Notes under the pieces: model-generated
Seen by the model: only the letters and a program-made list of their open reading frames with translations
The model's database searches: none
What the model was told of the DNA's origin: nothing
In this document: in pieces, positions 1 to 7,423 of the stretch
Position numbering within the stretch: position 1 is the first letter of the stretch
How the letters are laid out: every line of letters begins with the position of its first letter
Assembly (NCBI GenBank): GCA_003225055.1
Contig: QIAU01000175.1
Span: 1-53,768, forward strand
DNA length: 53,768 bases
Reading direction: 5' to 3'
Source: Acidobacteriota bacterium
Lineage (GTDB): Bacteria; Acidobacteriota; Terriglobia; Terriglobales; Acidobacteriaceae
Position numbers and translations under genes: made by a program

Positions 1-21
1 CCGGACGCTCCACAGAGTTGC

Positions 22-116
22 CGGACCGCGTGCCCGGCCCGCCAAATCAACTGATCTCGCACCTTCGCCTTGGGCCGCCACCTGCTGGAGTAGGTCGCCG
101 TTTGGTGCACGGAAAG
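22..116. repeat. Dispersed repeat A, copy 1
   Basis: About 95 bp that recur at 32363-32457 in the same orientation with, by eye, 5 mismatches. No gene is assigned to it. The flanks of the two copies do not match. Repeat B follows downstream at both loci (3435-3514 here, 32707-32786 there), so the pair keeps order and orientation although the gap between them is about 3.3 kb here and 250 bp there. Confidence 0.85.
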
Positions 117-204
117 CAGAAAGCCAGATTTCTGGTCGTGCGCTCTTCTGGAGGGAAAGAGCAATTACCGGGAGGCGTCGAAGGTGCCCCGCACCTCTTT
201 GCGC

Positions 205-669
205 TTAAACGCCTAGAGGATTTAGGATGCGCAGTCCGGGAAAGCGGGTGAAGTCACGATCGGTAGTCGCCAGTATCGCACCGTGCTCAATCGCCAGCGT
301 AGCGAGATGCGCGTCTGAGACGAGAGAGCTTTGGGCCTGTCCTTTCACCGATAACTCCCGGAAGATCTCCCAGTGCCGCTTCGTCGGGTTCACCGTTATG
401 ACGTTCGGCCTACCGAGCCACTCTGAAACGATCTCTAAGCCACCGGCCATCGAAAACGGATGCCGTAGCGCACGCGGGTTTGTGCTGATGCGCAGGAAGG
501 CAAAGATGGTCATCCATTCGAAAGCCGACAACTCAGGCCCGGACAGGCTTGATTCCAGCCACTTCCGTGCCTGTTCGTGCCGAGGCGAGGAGGAATCGTA
601 CGCATACAGCAGGAGGTTCGCATCGACCAGTGTCACCGGTGGAAGGTCCCCTCGGTTCTTTGCCTTCAC
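205..669 (-). CDS. vapC: PIN-domain toxin, VapC-like
   Basis: This is the toxin half of a type II toxin-antitoxin pair, a predicted Mg2+-dependent endoribonuclease. The first acidic motif VDANLLLYAYD lies near the N-terminus. The second, SDAHLATLA, is followed by the usual end TTDRDFTRFPGL, so the PIN fold looks complete (about 154 aa). I chose the GTG at 669 because it overlaps the antitoxin stop in a GTGA arrangement that suggests translational coupling; the frame is open to an ATG at 699, and a GTG just before VTLVDAN is a third option. PIN-domain RNases of this type commonly cleave tRNA or rRNA, but the target cannot be read from sequence. It neighbours another toxin-like gene (Fic) and recombination scars, which fits an accessory region. 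Confidence 0.88.
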   Translation of the reverse strand: MKAKNRGDLPPVTLVDANLLLYAYDSSSPRHEQARKWLESSLSGPELSAFEWMTIFAFLRISTNPRALRHPFSMAGGLEIVSEWLGRPNVITVNPTKRHWEIFRELSVKGQAQSSLVSDAHLATLAIEHGAILATTDRDFTRFPGLRILNPLGV

Positions 670-827
670 CGTAAAAGGAGGTAGGGCCCTTGTCCGCACT
701 GGCGTGTTATTTTAAGAGCAAGCCGCAGTAAGTTGTTCACCAACTGCTTGAACGGCGAGCCGGTTCTCCGGGCCTCAGCTCGGAGCTTAGCAGCAACGTC
801 GTCATCCAAGGTGAGCGTCGTTCGCAC
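666..827 (-). CDS. vapB: VapB-like RHH antitoxin (53 aa)
   Basis: This is a short reading frame directly upstream of the PIN toxin. Translated by hand it starts VRTTLTLDDDVAAKLRAEA and continues to FKQLVNNLLRLAL. That is the classical beta-strand plus two helices of a ribbon-helix-helix DNA-binding antitoxin. The GTG start is chosen because homologues begin M-R-T-T-L-T-[LI]-D-D-[DE], and an in-frame TGA lies eight codons upstream. Its TGA overlaps the GTG of vapC. Such proteins neutralise the toxin with their C-terminus and repress their own promoter. The tail after the RHH (KITRQCGQGPYLLLR) is short. No strong Shine-Dalgarno is visible. Confidence 0.85.
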   Translation of the reverse strand: MRTTLTLDDDVAAKLRAEARRTGSPFKQLVNNLLRLALKITRQCGQGPYLLLR

Positions 828-1217
828 GATGTCAACAGGGCTAAAGGCTCAACAGGAGCTCCGCTTCTGACCGGAAGCAGCGATCGCCTTTAGTTCTCAG
901 CATCAGTGCCCGTATTTCCGAGGGCACACCAGAGCGCTGGTATGGCCAGTTGCTTACCGGTTGTCGCGACGCTGACGAAAGCCCAAACAAAAAGCTTTGG
1001 GAATACACCACCTTTGCCACCCTTGAGCGTAGGGTGTATGGGTCGTTTAACTCGCCCTCGGTAACCTTCACGCTGAAATGCTTTGCAAGCCCAGACCCCA
1101 TCCCCAAAAACAACCCCTGGTCGTTTACACAAAAATCTGGACACACCTAACGCCCAGGACATCGCTCCTTTGCGGCGGTGTTCTCGGCACCAATTAAACA
1201 TTGCATGCGCATGTTGC
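828..1217. other. Gene-free gap with a possible IS end
   Basis: I find no convincing gene in these 390 bp. The stretch around 1122-1149 (core TTTACACAAAAATCTGGACA) resembles the terminal inverted repeats I recall from some IS256-like elements, but no partner end or transposase is present. The frames across it do not resemble a known protein. The gap may be the scar of a lost insertion; this is a weak inference. Confidence 0.3.
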
Positions 1218-2168
1218 TCATGAACGAGCAAACTTTAGAAGCGGCTGGATGTCCCCATTGTCAGCCGCTCTTATCGCCTCCAGATACTTCGTGCGTGCCT
1301 CACCTTCTTTGACTAGGTTGGCAGAGCCCCAACTAAATGCAGGGCGGCCAAGCTTGATTAGGAGTATGTCTGCGATCAGGCGTGCGTGCCTGCCATTGCC
1401 GTTTGGAAACGGATGGATGAATGTGAGTCTATGGTGAAAGCGAACGGCTATTTCATCAGGGGGGTAGGTATTGTTCTCGATCCAATAGCGTACGTCACCG
1501 CCCAACGCCACGAATCTCTCCCGAATTTCGTGGACTGGAACTCCGATGTTCTTTTCGGTGCGCCGGTACTCCCCGGCCCACTTCCACGTTTGGTCGAACA
1601 TCCTTTTGTGTAGCTTTCGAACATATTCGTCGGAAGGGATATCTGCCGGGCTCGAGCGATCTTCAATCGCCCTGGCTCTCGCCTCCAGATTGTTCTCGCG
1701 TTCCCATTCGTTGAGCTCCTCTTTTGTTGCCAAACTCGGAATGAGATCAGCGAGCTCTTCAGGCGAGAGTGGGGTATTGCCCTCGCTGTTTGTTCCGAGT
1801 GTCGTCATTTTGTGCTCAACGGCGCGGACGTTTTCCGCCGCCTTCGTCCTCGCACCTTCTTCGGCGAGCTGCTGAATGCTTCCGCTTTTTGGCACAAGGG
1901 CGTAGACGAGGTGACATCCAAGAGCGTCCGCAGCATCGCGAAGGCTCGCTAAGGTAATTCGATATTCCGCTTCAGACTTCTCTAGTTTTGCCGCCAATGT
2001 GGGGGTCTTTTTCAGTCGCGTCGCCATTTCCCGTAGACTGATTCCGGTCGCTTCGCGGATTGCGCGAAGCCAGCCCTTCTGCGGGCGTGTGGAGTTTTTC
2101 GCCGCCTGGAATGCTTCCAAGGCTCTCTCTAACTGTTTGGCTCGCAATGTTCTGAACTCGGGCCTCAT
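1218..2168 (-). CDS. Fused mobile-mystery A/B: HTH-Fic protein
   Basis: The 316-residue protein joins two families usually encoded by adjacent genes. Residues 1-120 match mobile mystery protein A: the GWLRAIREATGISLREM region and KLEKSEAEYRITLASLRDAADALGC (in two parts) form a Xre-like HTH. Residues 121-316 match mobile mystery protein B, a Fic/DOC protein with motif HPFPNGNGR at about 252-260; such proteins transfer AMP or a related group to target proteins. Met121 (MTTLGTNSEG) is where a separate B protein would start, but no stop separates the halves and no good Shine-Dalgarno precedes it. The start at 2168 has CGGAGAAAAAC upstream; an ATG at 2240 would add 24 residues lying over the operator. 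The usual C-terminal tail of A appears lost at the fusion. The HTH half probably represses the repeats upstream. Confidence 0.86.
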   Translation of the reverse strand: MRPEFRTLRAKQLERALEAFQAAKNSTRPQKGWLRAIREATGISLREMATRLKKTPTLAAKLEKSEAEYRITLASLRDAADALGCHLVYALVPKSGSIQQLAEEGARTKAAENVRAVEHKMTTLGTNSEGNTPLSPEELADLIPSLATKEELNEWERENNLEARARAIEDRSSPADIPSDEYVRKLHKRMFDQTWKWAGEYRRTEKNIGVPVHEIRERFVALGGDVRYWIENNTYPPDEIAVRFHHRLTFIHPFPNGNGRHARLIADILLIKLGRPAFSWGSANLVKEGEARTKYLEAIRAADNGDIQPLLKFARS

Positions 2169-2196
2169 GTTTTTCTCCGGCGCAGTTAGTAAACGC

Positions 2197-2305
2197 ATAG
2201 GTGTTCGCAAACGAAGGAGAGTACACCTATTGGTTAACAAATAGTGGAAATATGAACACCTTTAGGTTATCACAAACCATTGTAAAGTGCACCTATAGGC
2301 GTAAT
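2197..2305. promoter_or_regulatory. Three 33-bp-spaced CACCTWTW operator repeats
   Basis: CACCTATT starts at 2224, CACCTTTA at 2257 and CACCTATA at 2290, exactly 33 bp apart, with similarity running on into GGTTAWCA in the first two. ATAGGTGT at 2197-2204 is the inverted form facing ACACCTAT at 2223-2230. A possible minus-strand promoter TTGTGA-17-TATTTC lies within the block. Three sites about three helical turns apart, directly upstream of a gene for an HTH protein, suggest autoregulation. Confidence 0.6.
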
Positions 2306-2334
2306 AACGGGCGGGAGCGACCCAGCCTCACTGA

Positions 2335-3369
2335 AGGGCGGCGAGACTGACGGCGGAGATTGGAAGACTTCCTGGCGTCTCTGCGGTTACTCAGGCCTCT
2401 CCTGCCCCGCTCTCAGGGGGAAACCGGTTCGTGCCGGTTGCGACGTCCGACGCGAAGCCCCTCGCTAGTGGCGAGGGTGAGGACAAACGTCCCGCAGTTG
2501 GCTACAGCTACGTCTTGCCGAACTATTTCGAGACGCTTGGCATTCCCGTCGTTAGCGGGCGCACTTTTACAGCGCAAGAGGCCGACACGGAAGCTCCTGT
2601 GGTTGTAATCAGCGAAGGTGCAGCGCGGCGCTTCTGGCGCGGCCAAAATCCCATCGGCAAGCGCTTGGTGATTGGGTCAGCAAATGCGCGCTCTCCTTTC
2701 GCTGGAGAGCGGGTTCCGTTTTCTCTCGCCAGCGAAGTAGTTGGTGTGGTTCGTGATGCGCGCACCCTCTTTCTGAACAAGCTGGACGACTCCTATATTT
2801 ATTTGCCGTTTTCGCCGGCGCGCCATCCAACTAGCACGTTGCTCGTTCGGACAAGCGGCAGCGCATCCAGTCTGATGGCCGTGCTCGGTGGCACAGTCCG
2901 CCGTGTAGACGCCAATGTGCCTGTCGTCGCAGCGCCGCTCGACTGGATGGTTTCCTTTGATCCTTACTTCGTGATCTCGCGCATCGGCGGCATGCTTTCC
3001 ACCGTTGTCGGCGCGCTCGGCTTGTTTCTAGCCTGTCTGGGTGTTTACGGCATGGTGGGTTATAGCGTCGTGGAGCAAACGCGAGAAATCGGTATCCGCG
3101 TGGCTCTCGGGGCGCAGCACGGGCAGGTCGTTGGGCTCATGCTGAGCCAAAGCACGCGCGCGATGATGCTTGGAACCATGATTGGCATCGCTCTGTCTGC
3201 GGCAGGTTCGCGATTGCTTTCGGCCATGCTTTTTGGCTTGAACCCGATGGACGCGATTTCCTTCGCAGCAGTCTCACTGCTCCTGGTTGCCGTCGCCCTG
3301 TTTGCAAGTTGGCTTCCTGCCCGCCGCGCCGCCCGCGTCGATCCCATCGTGGCCTTGCGCTATGAATGA
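2335..3369 (+). pseudogene. ADOP/MacB-type ABC permease, 5'-truncated
   Basis: Only the C-terminal part of an ADOP-type permease (normally about 800 aa) remains. The frame is open from a TGA at 2332 and the coding similarity begins before any start codon: IGRLPGVSAVTQASPAPLSG at about 2359-2418 is the conserved stretch of the second periplasmic MacB-PCD-like domain. LPNYFETLGIPVVSGRTF follows, then three C-terminal membrane segments, with EIGIRVALGA of the FtsX-like domain between the first and second, and the typical end LPARRAARVDPIVALRYE. All N-terminal membrane and periplasmic parts are missing, and the break lies right after the Fic operator block. A GTG at 2431 could give a 312-aa product, but it would not make a working exporter. 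Confidence 0.85.
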
Positions 3370-3798
3370 GGAACTGTGAATCCGTAGCATCGCTTCCCTT
3401 CCTGGCTAGGAGCCATTCTGTGGCACTCTCGCCTGGGGCATTCCGGATGTAATGTGCTCATGTCCAAAGGTACGCCTCCTACCCCTTGGCAGACGCAGCG
3501 ACAATCGGTCAGACTGCACCGGAGTGACTCCTGGTGTAAAAAAACGACGTTGTGGGGACAGCAAATCGAGTGCGAATAATCTCAGTCGGAGCGCAGCCTT
3601 TTCAGAGTCACGCTTAACAGTGATTACAACACTTTGGAGGTGCCTCCCGGCGCTCGAAGTCACTGGAAATCACAGCAGGCCAAGCCAACTGCCGGTAAAA
3701 ATGGCCGGCAGGCTTTTGGGCCTCCGGTCCGGCAATTTCGAATACCGCTAGCTGGCAAACCACCATCCGCCTTCGCAGTAGGACGAAGAATTTAAATC
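3370..3798. other. Gene-free gap holding repeat B and a hairpin
   Basis: This 429-bp stretch lies between two broken genes. It contains repeat B copy 1 (3435-3514) and a perfect 7-bp inverted repeat CTGCCGG/CCGGCAG at 3689-3711 with a 9-base loop. No protein-like frame, tRNA or clear promoter was seen. Confidence 0.5.
3435..3514. repeat. Dispersed repeat B, copy 1
   Basis: 80 bp that recur at 32707-32786 in the same orientation with, by eye, 4 mismatches. No protein is assigned. See repeat A for the shared arrangement. Confidence 0.85.
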
Positions 3799-4401
3799 AT
3801 GCCCGCTCAAAATGGATGGTTGCGAAAACGACACGGTAAGGCAGGCGATGTATGGGTTTATTGCCATCGTCGTCGTCGGCTCGACGGAAAATGGGTCGAG
3901 GCTACAGGAATCCACGTGGGCCCGGTTACGGAGCTTCCCACCGAAGAAGCTGCTTGGCAGCGCGTGGAAGAGCTCGGACTCAAACCTGAACCATTCCCTG
4001 CTCGCACTCCGACGCATTTGACCTTTGGAGAACTTGCGGCACACTACATCCAGCACGAATGGTCTGAGGACCAAAGCGACGCCACCATTCAGAAAGTGCG
4101 ACCGACACTCCTGAAGTACAAACACTATCTCAGCCGCCGGGCGCCGCCGCGATGGCAACGAACCGCACCTTTAGCTGTGCATCCCTTTGAAGTGGAGACC
4201 TGGTTCAAGGAGATCGAGCACGAACACCATCTTAAGACCGCAACCTTGGTTGAAATACGGAAGGTCATGAGCCTGGTGTACCGACACGGCCAACGATGCG
4301 GCTTTCTTCCCCGAGCAGATGATGGCAATCCCATACTGTTCGTGCGCGTTCCGGGTGATCGCAGATCAAGCAGAGGTTCCGAACCTGCAAGTGCCGCATG
4401 A
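3799..4401 (+). pseudogene. Tyrosine recombinase integrase, N-terminal remnant
   Basis: The 200-aa frame resembles the N-terminal arm and SAM-like core-binding domain of phage/island tyrosine integrases. Supporting stretches are HLTFGELAAHYIQHEW, a central YKHYLSRRAPPRW, and LVEIRKVMSLVYRHGQRCG, which precedes the catalytic domain in homologues. Similarity stops after NPILFVRV, and the tail PGDRRSSRGSEPASAA is unrelated. The whole catalytic domain with its R-HxxR-Y residues is absent, and I could not find it in another frame downstream. It should be inactive, and marks an old integration event in this accessory block. Confidence 0.8.
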
Positions 4402-4621
4402 CAACGGCAAACGTGCAAGCAGATAGAGCGGCACTGACGACCCGATCAGTCGGGGATCGCGTTCCTATTGTTTCATCTTGTCTTTCTTGGTTTTTTGTTT
4501 TCTGGCCTTCGATCCAGAAGCTGAAATCTACTTTGAATGGAAATCACAGGGATTTGTGCACCAGGACTCGTGAGGTTTTGCGGCCCATTGGTGATATCGA
4601 GTTTCTGCCTGTAGCCCACAG

Positions 4622-5671
4622 CTATTTGCGGGTCTTGAGCCATTCCATGTATTCCGTGTAAAGCCTCGTGGAGCCTAGGGATCCGCAAAAGGCAGGGGAG
4701 CCAGGTTTATTCATCATGCCCTGGTATTGGTAGACAAGGATCTTATCCACCCACGGCGATACTGCTTCGATCTGGCGAAGAACGCGCTCAAAGGGCGCAG
4801 GAAGCAACGCACTCTTGTAGACAACGTTTTCAAACTCGAATATTTCGAGATCCGCCCAGATAGCCCGCCTACCAGCACGGTCGTGAGCTTTTCTCAGCCC
4901 CTCATAGAACGCTGAGGTTTCCTCCACCCTCGATTTGCGCACACCGACCTCATCCTGGTATGCAATGATGTCAACATCTAAGGATGCAAGTTGGCGGACA
5001 TATTCGTCGTCGGGCACGGCCACACGTGTCCCGTAAGGCGCGATCATAATCTGCGCCCGCGGTGTCAGTTGACGCCCGAGGCGTGAACATGTGTTTACAT
5101 AATTGATGAATTCGTTTGAAAAATGCCGATCAATAAAGGCCTCATTCGGCCAGTACCATCCGTAGAAGCTTTTGTGGTGGCCGTAGAGTAGAGTAATCTC
5201 GTCAATTGCCTGTAGCCGTTTCTTTGCCGCCACTGGATCTGCCACAATACTAGGGCTATCCCACTCGCCGTAGAAGCCTCCGCCAATAAAAAACTTGATG
5301 CCGTACTTGTCTGCTGCTGAAAGAACGGCTTCGATCGGGTCGTCGCATGCCAATCTCCATGCGGGAAAAATCTTCGTATGGTAAAAGGAGCGATAATAAA
5401 GGGCGGTTGCCATCAGCACCAGATATTCCATTCCCGTCTCGGCAATTTCTTTGATTTTGAGCTCCCACTGTTCGCACGTGAAGTTGGCTAACGCGGGATT
5501 CCAATCCACCCCCTCGACCGTGGCATGATGCTGAAACTCGAACCAACTTCCAGAGATCGGTTTCGCCAGTGGTGATGTGGGCGGCGGACTTCCACTTGCG
5601 AGTAGAGCTCCAACCATGGTACCGCCGGCCCCCAGTGCGCAAAGAAAATCGCGGCGGTTCAACGTAGTCAT
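4622..5671 (-). CDS. DUF4434 putative glycosidase, Tat-like signal
   Basis: This 349-aa exported protein has an N-terminal RRDFLCALGAGG that looks like a twin-arginine signal. The rest matches the DUF4434 family, thought to be TIM-barrel glycoside hydrolases without a settled activity. Alignment by eye to the paralogue at 30228-31607 shows shared blocks: GHHKSFYGWYWPNEAF against GHHPSFYGWYVSEETY, and WADLEIFEFE against WMDMEAFLFE. Glu177 and Glu276 are the strictly matching acidic residues and are my candidates for acid/base and nucleophile. The start at 5671 follows GGGAGGGAAA. It lies downstream of the GntR-receptor-TPR operon after a 379-bp gap and probably has its own promoter with GTTCGA repeats. 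Confidence 0.82.
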   Translation of the reverse strand: MTTLNRRDFLCALGAGGTMVGALLASGSPPPTSPLAKPISGSWFEFQHHATVEGVDWNPALANFTCEQWELKIKEIAETGMEYLVLMATALYYRSFYHTKIFPAWRLACDDPIEAVLSAADKYGIKFFIGGGFYGEWDSPSIVADPVAAKKRLQAIDEITLLYGHHKSFYGWYWPNEAFIDRHFSNEFINYVNTCSRLGRQLTPRAQIMIAPYGTRVAVPDDEYVRQLASLDVDIIAYQDEVGVRKSRVEETSAFYEGLRKAHDRAGRRAIWADLEIFEFENVVYKSALLPAPFERVLRQIEAVSPWVDKILVYQYQGMMNKPGSPAFCGSLGSTRLYTEYMEWLKTRK

Positions 5672-6050
5672 TTTCCCTCCCGTTATTAAGCACCGCTGTA
5701 CCGTGGTTCGATTGACTACCCGACGTTCGATCATTGAAGGTCGAACCCGGCAGCATTGATTAGCGCATCGCAACGGGTGGCTCTATCTAACCGGCGATGC
5801 GTATGGCTTTGAAAATAGCCTCTGGCCTTCGAAACACAAAAGCTGGTTCGGAGCGATAACCTGCCGCGCTAACCCTGCAGTCTCATTCCCCCGAGCTTTC
5901 ATCGCTGAAACTCGATACAACTCAGCGAACAAGAATGGACTTGCTTCTTTGCCGAAGCTTCCCAGAATTTCCGAGCCCCGCAGCCATTCACGTGACCTGG
6001 CACAGTCTGCACCTTCTTCCCGATCACGTTGGAGTCCGCATAGGTTCACG
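5672..6050. other. Intergenic region upstream of the DUF4434 gene
   Basis: 379 bp between two minus-strand genes. Apart from the GTTCGA cluster at 5706-5746 I see no convincing gene. A GTG-started frame (5783-6049) begins one base after the TPR stop, but it has no Shine-Dalgarno and no family resemblance. Confidence 0.5.
5706..5746. promoter_or_regulatory. GTTCGA/TCGAAC repeats upstream of DUF4434
   Basis: GTTCGA occurs at 5706-5711 and 5725-5730, and the inverted TCGAAC at 5741-5746, forming a 6-bp palindrome with a 10-bp spacer plus an extra direct half-site 19 bp away. The block is 35-75 bp upstream of the chosen start at 5671, the right place for an operator. The cognate regulator is unknown. 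Confidence 0.4.
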
Positions 6051-7412
6051 TTATTTCTTACCTCCGACCGGATCGGACGCTATTTCCAGGACATGCACGA
6101 ACCGCCGCTCTTCCTTCGCCTGAGTGAACAAATCGAGTTCTTTCTTGGCTTCAGCATAACGACGCAGACGTTCGAGCGTTATCGCCAAGGCGTAATGTGC
6201 CTGCGGGTCCTTCGGGTCCTCGCTCACGGCGTGACGCAAGAAGACTTCAGCCTGATCGAATTTCCCCTCACTTTTATAGAGTTTTCCGAGGCTGCGATTT
6301 ATGGCAGGGTTGTCCTTATTGGACTTGCTCATTTCATTCAGCATTTTCTCAGCCTCGGGGTAGCGACCCGAGTGGATGAGAAATTCGGCGTATTCCACGG
6401 TATGGTCAACCGTAGCGTCCACGCTAAGCGCTCTGCGGAAGGCTTCGTCAGCCTCGTCGACCTGCCCTTCATGAGCGCGGAGGCGTCCGAGCAATGACCA
6501 GACATCTGCCCGCAAGGGATCTTGCTCAATGGAGTTCATTGCTGAATGTATAGCCAAGTCATAACTGCCTAAGTGTTCGTAGAGTATCGCTTGGCCGTAG
6601 AGCAGCAGCGCTGAATTTGGGATTGCGTCCAAGCCTACGGCCAATGTGTCCTTAGCTTCTCCATCACGCTGGCCCTGCAAGAACGTCAATGCAAGCCGAA
6701 AGTATGCGTCCGGGTTTTGCGGCGCGGTTCGCACAGCAGATTGGAACGTACTCACCGCGGCAGGCAAATCATTCGAAAGCGCCTGGGAAGAGCCGAGCAA
6801 TAAGCAAGAGGCCACTTCGGAGCAGGCAGAAGAGATCTGGAGGAGGGCTTTCGCTTCTGCGTACCTGCCGAGCTTAAACAGCGCAGTCCCTTCGCCCAGC
6901 GCCAAGGTCTCAACGGGTGCGGGGGGGTCGGGTGCCTTACGCGCCGCTTGAAAGGCCCCGACGGCTTCTTCGTAACCCTTCAGCCGAATAGCGATCACAC
7001 CCAGGTTGTAGGCTGCTCGCCCGTTGTGCGGATCGATCCTTAGGGCTTTCCGAAGCAGAGGAGCCGCGCGATCGATCTGCCCCTGGCTCGCGAGGCTCAA
7101 CGCTAAATCGTTTAGCGCGGGCTCATACTGTGGATCAATGGCAAGCGCTTTTTGATACCAGCGCTCCGCTTGTTCATGACGGGCACCGAGATCCAAAGCC
7201 GCGCCGATACTGGTAGCGAGCACCGCGTCTCCGGGAAACGAGGCGCCAAGAGCCTCTAACTCTCGAACTCCAACTTCTGGCTTACCGGTACGGATGTGTC
7301 CGAGAGCGACGTTGTAAGACGAGATCCAGGGAGGCTGGGTCTGCGCTCGCATCGCAACCACAATCAGCGTGATAGCGACGACAATGTGGATCTCAACCCA
7401 GCCTCTGCGCAA
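6051..7412 (-). CDS. Exported TPR-repeat protein
   Basis: The 453-aa product has a hydrophobic N-terminal segment (VAITLIVVAM) as signal or anchor, then about ten tetratricopeptide repeats, for example ERWYQKALAIDPQYEPALNDL and LLRKALRIDPHNGRAAYNLG. TPR superhelices bind proteins; a role next to the outer-membrane receptor, perhaps scaffolding or glycan handling in the periplasm, is inference. The TTG start is supported by GGAGGG five bases upstream, which lies next to the receptor stop at 7424-7426, so translation is probably coupled. The gene closes the operon GntR - receptor - TPR. A similar TPR gene follows a DUF5107-TPR gene at 50316, so this pairing recurs in the window. Confidence 0.85.
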   Translation of the reverse strand: MRRGWVEIHIVVAITLIVVAMRAQTQPPWISSYNVALGHIRTGKPEVGVRELEALGASFPGDAVLATSIGAALDLGARHEQAERWYQKALAIDPQYEPALNDLALSLASQGQIDRAAPLLRKALRIDPHNGRAAYNLGVIAIRLKGYEEAVGAFQAARKAPDPPAPVETLALGEGTALFKLGRYAEAKALLQISSACSEVASCLLLGSSQALSNDLPAAVSTFQSAVRTAPQNPDAYFRLALTFLQGQRDGEAKDTLAVGLDAIPNSALLLYGQAILYEHLGSYDLAIHSAMNSIEQDPLRADVWSLLGRLRAHEGQVDEADEAFRRALSVDATVDHTVEYAEFLIHSGRYPEAEKMLNEMSKSNKDNPAINRSLGKLYKSEGKFDQAEVFLRHAVSEDPKDPQAHYALAITLERLRRYAEAKKELDLFTQAKEERRFVHVLEIASDPVGGKK

Positions 7413-7423
7413 GAATCCCTCCG

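Noticed and set aside
5783-6049. 88-aa frame starting one base after the TPR stop
   Set aside because: GTG start without Shine-Dalgarno, no family resemblance, and it occupies the likely promoter region of the DUF4434 gene.
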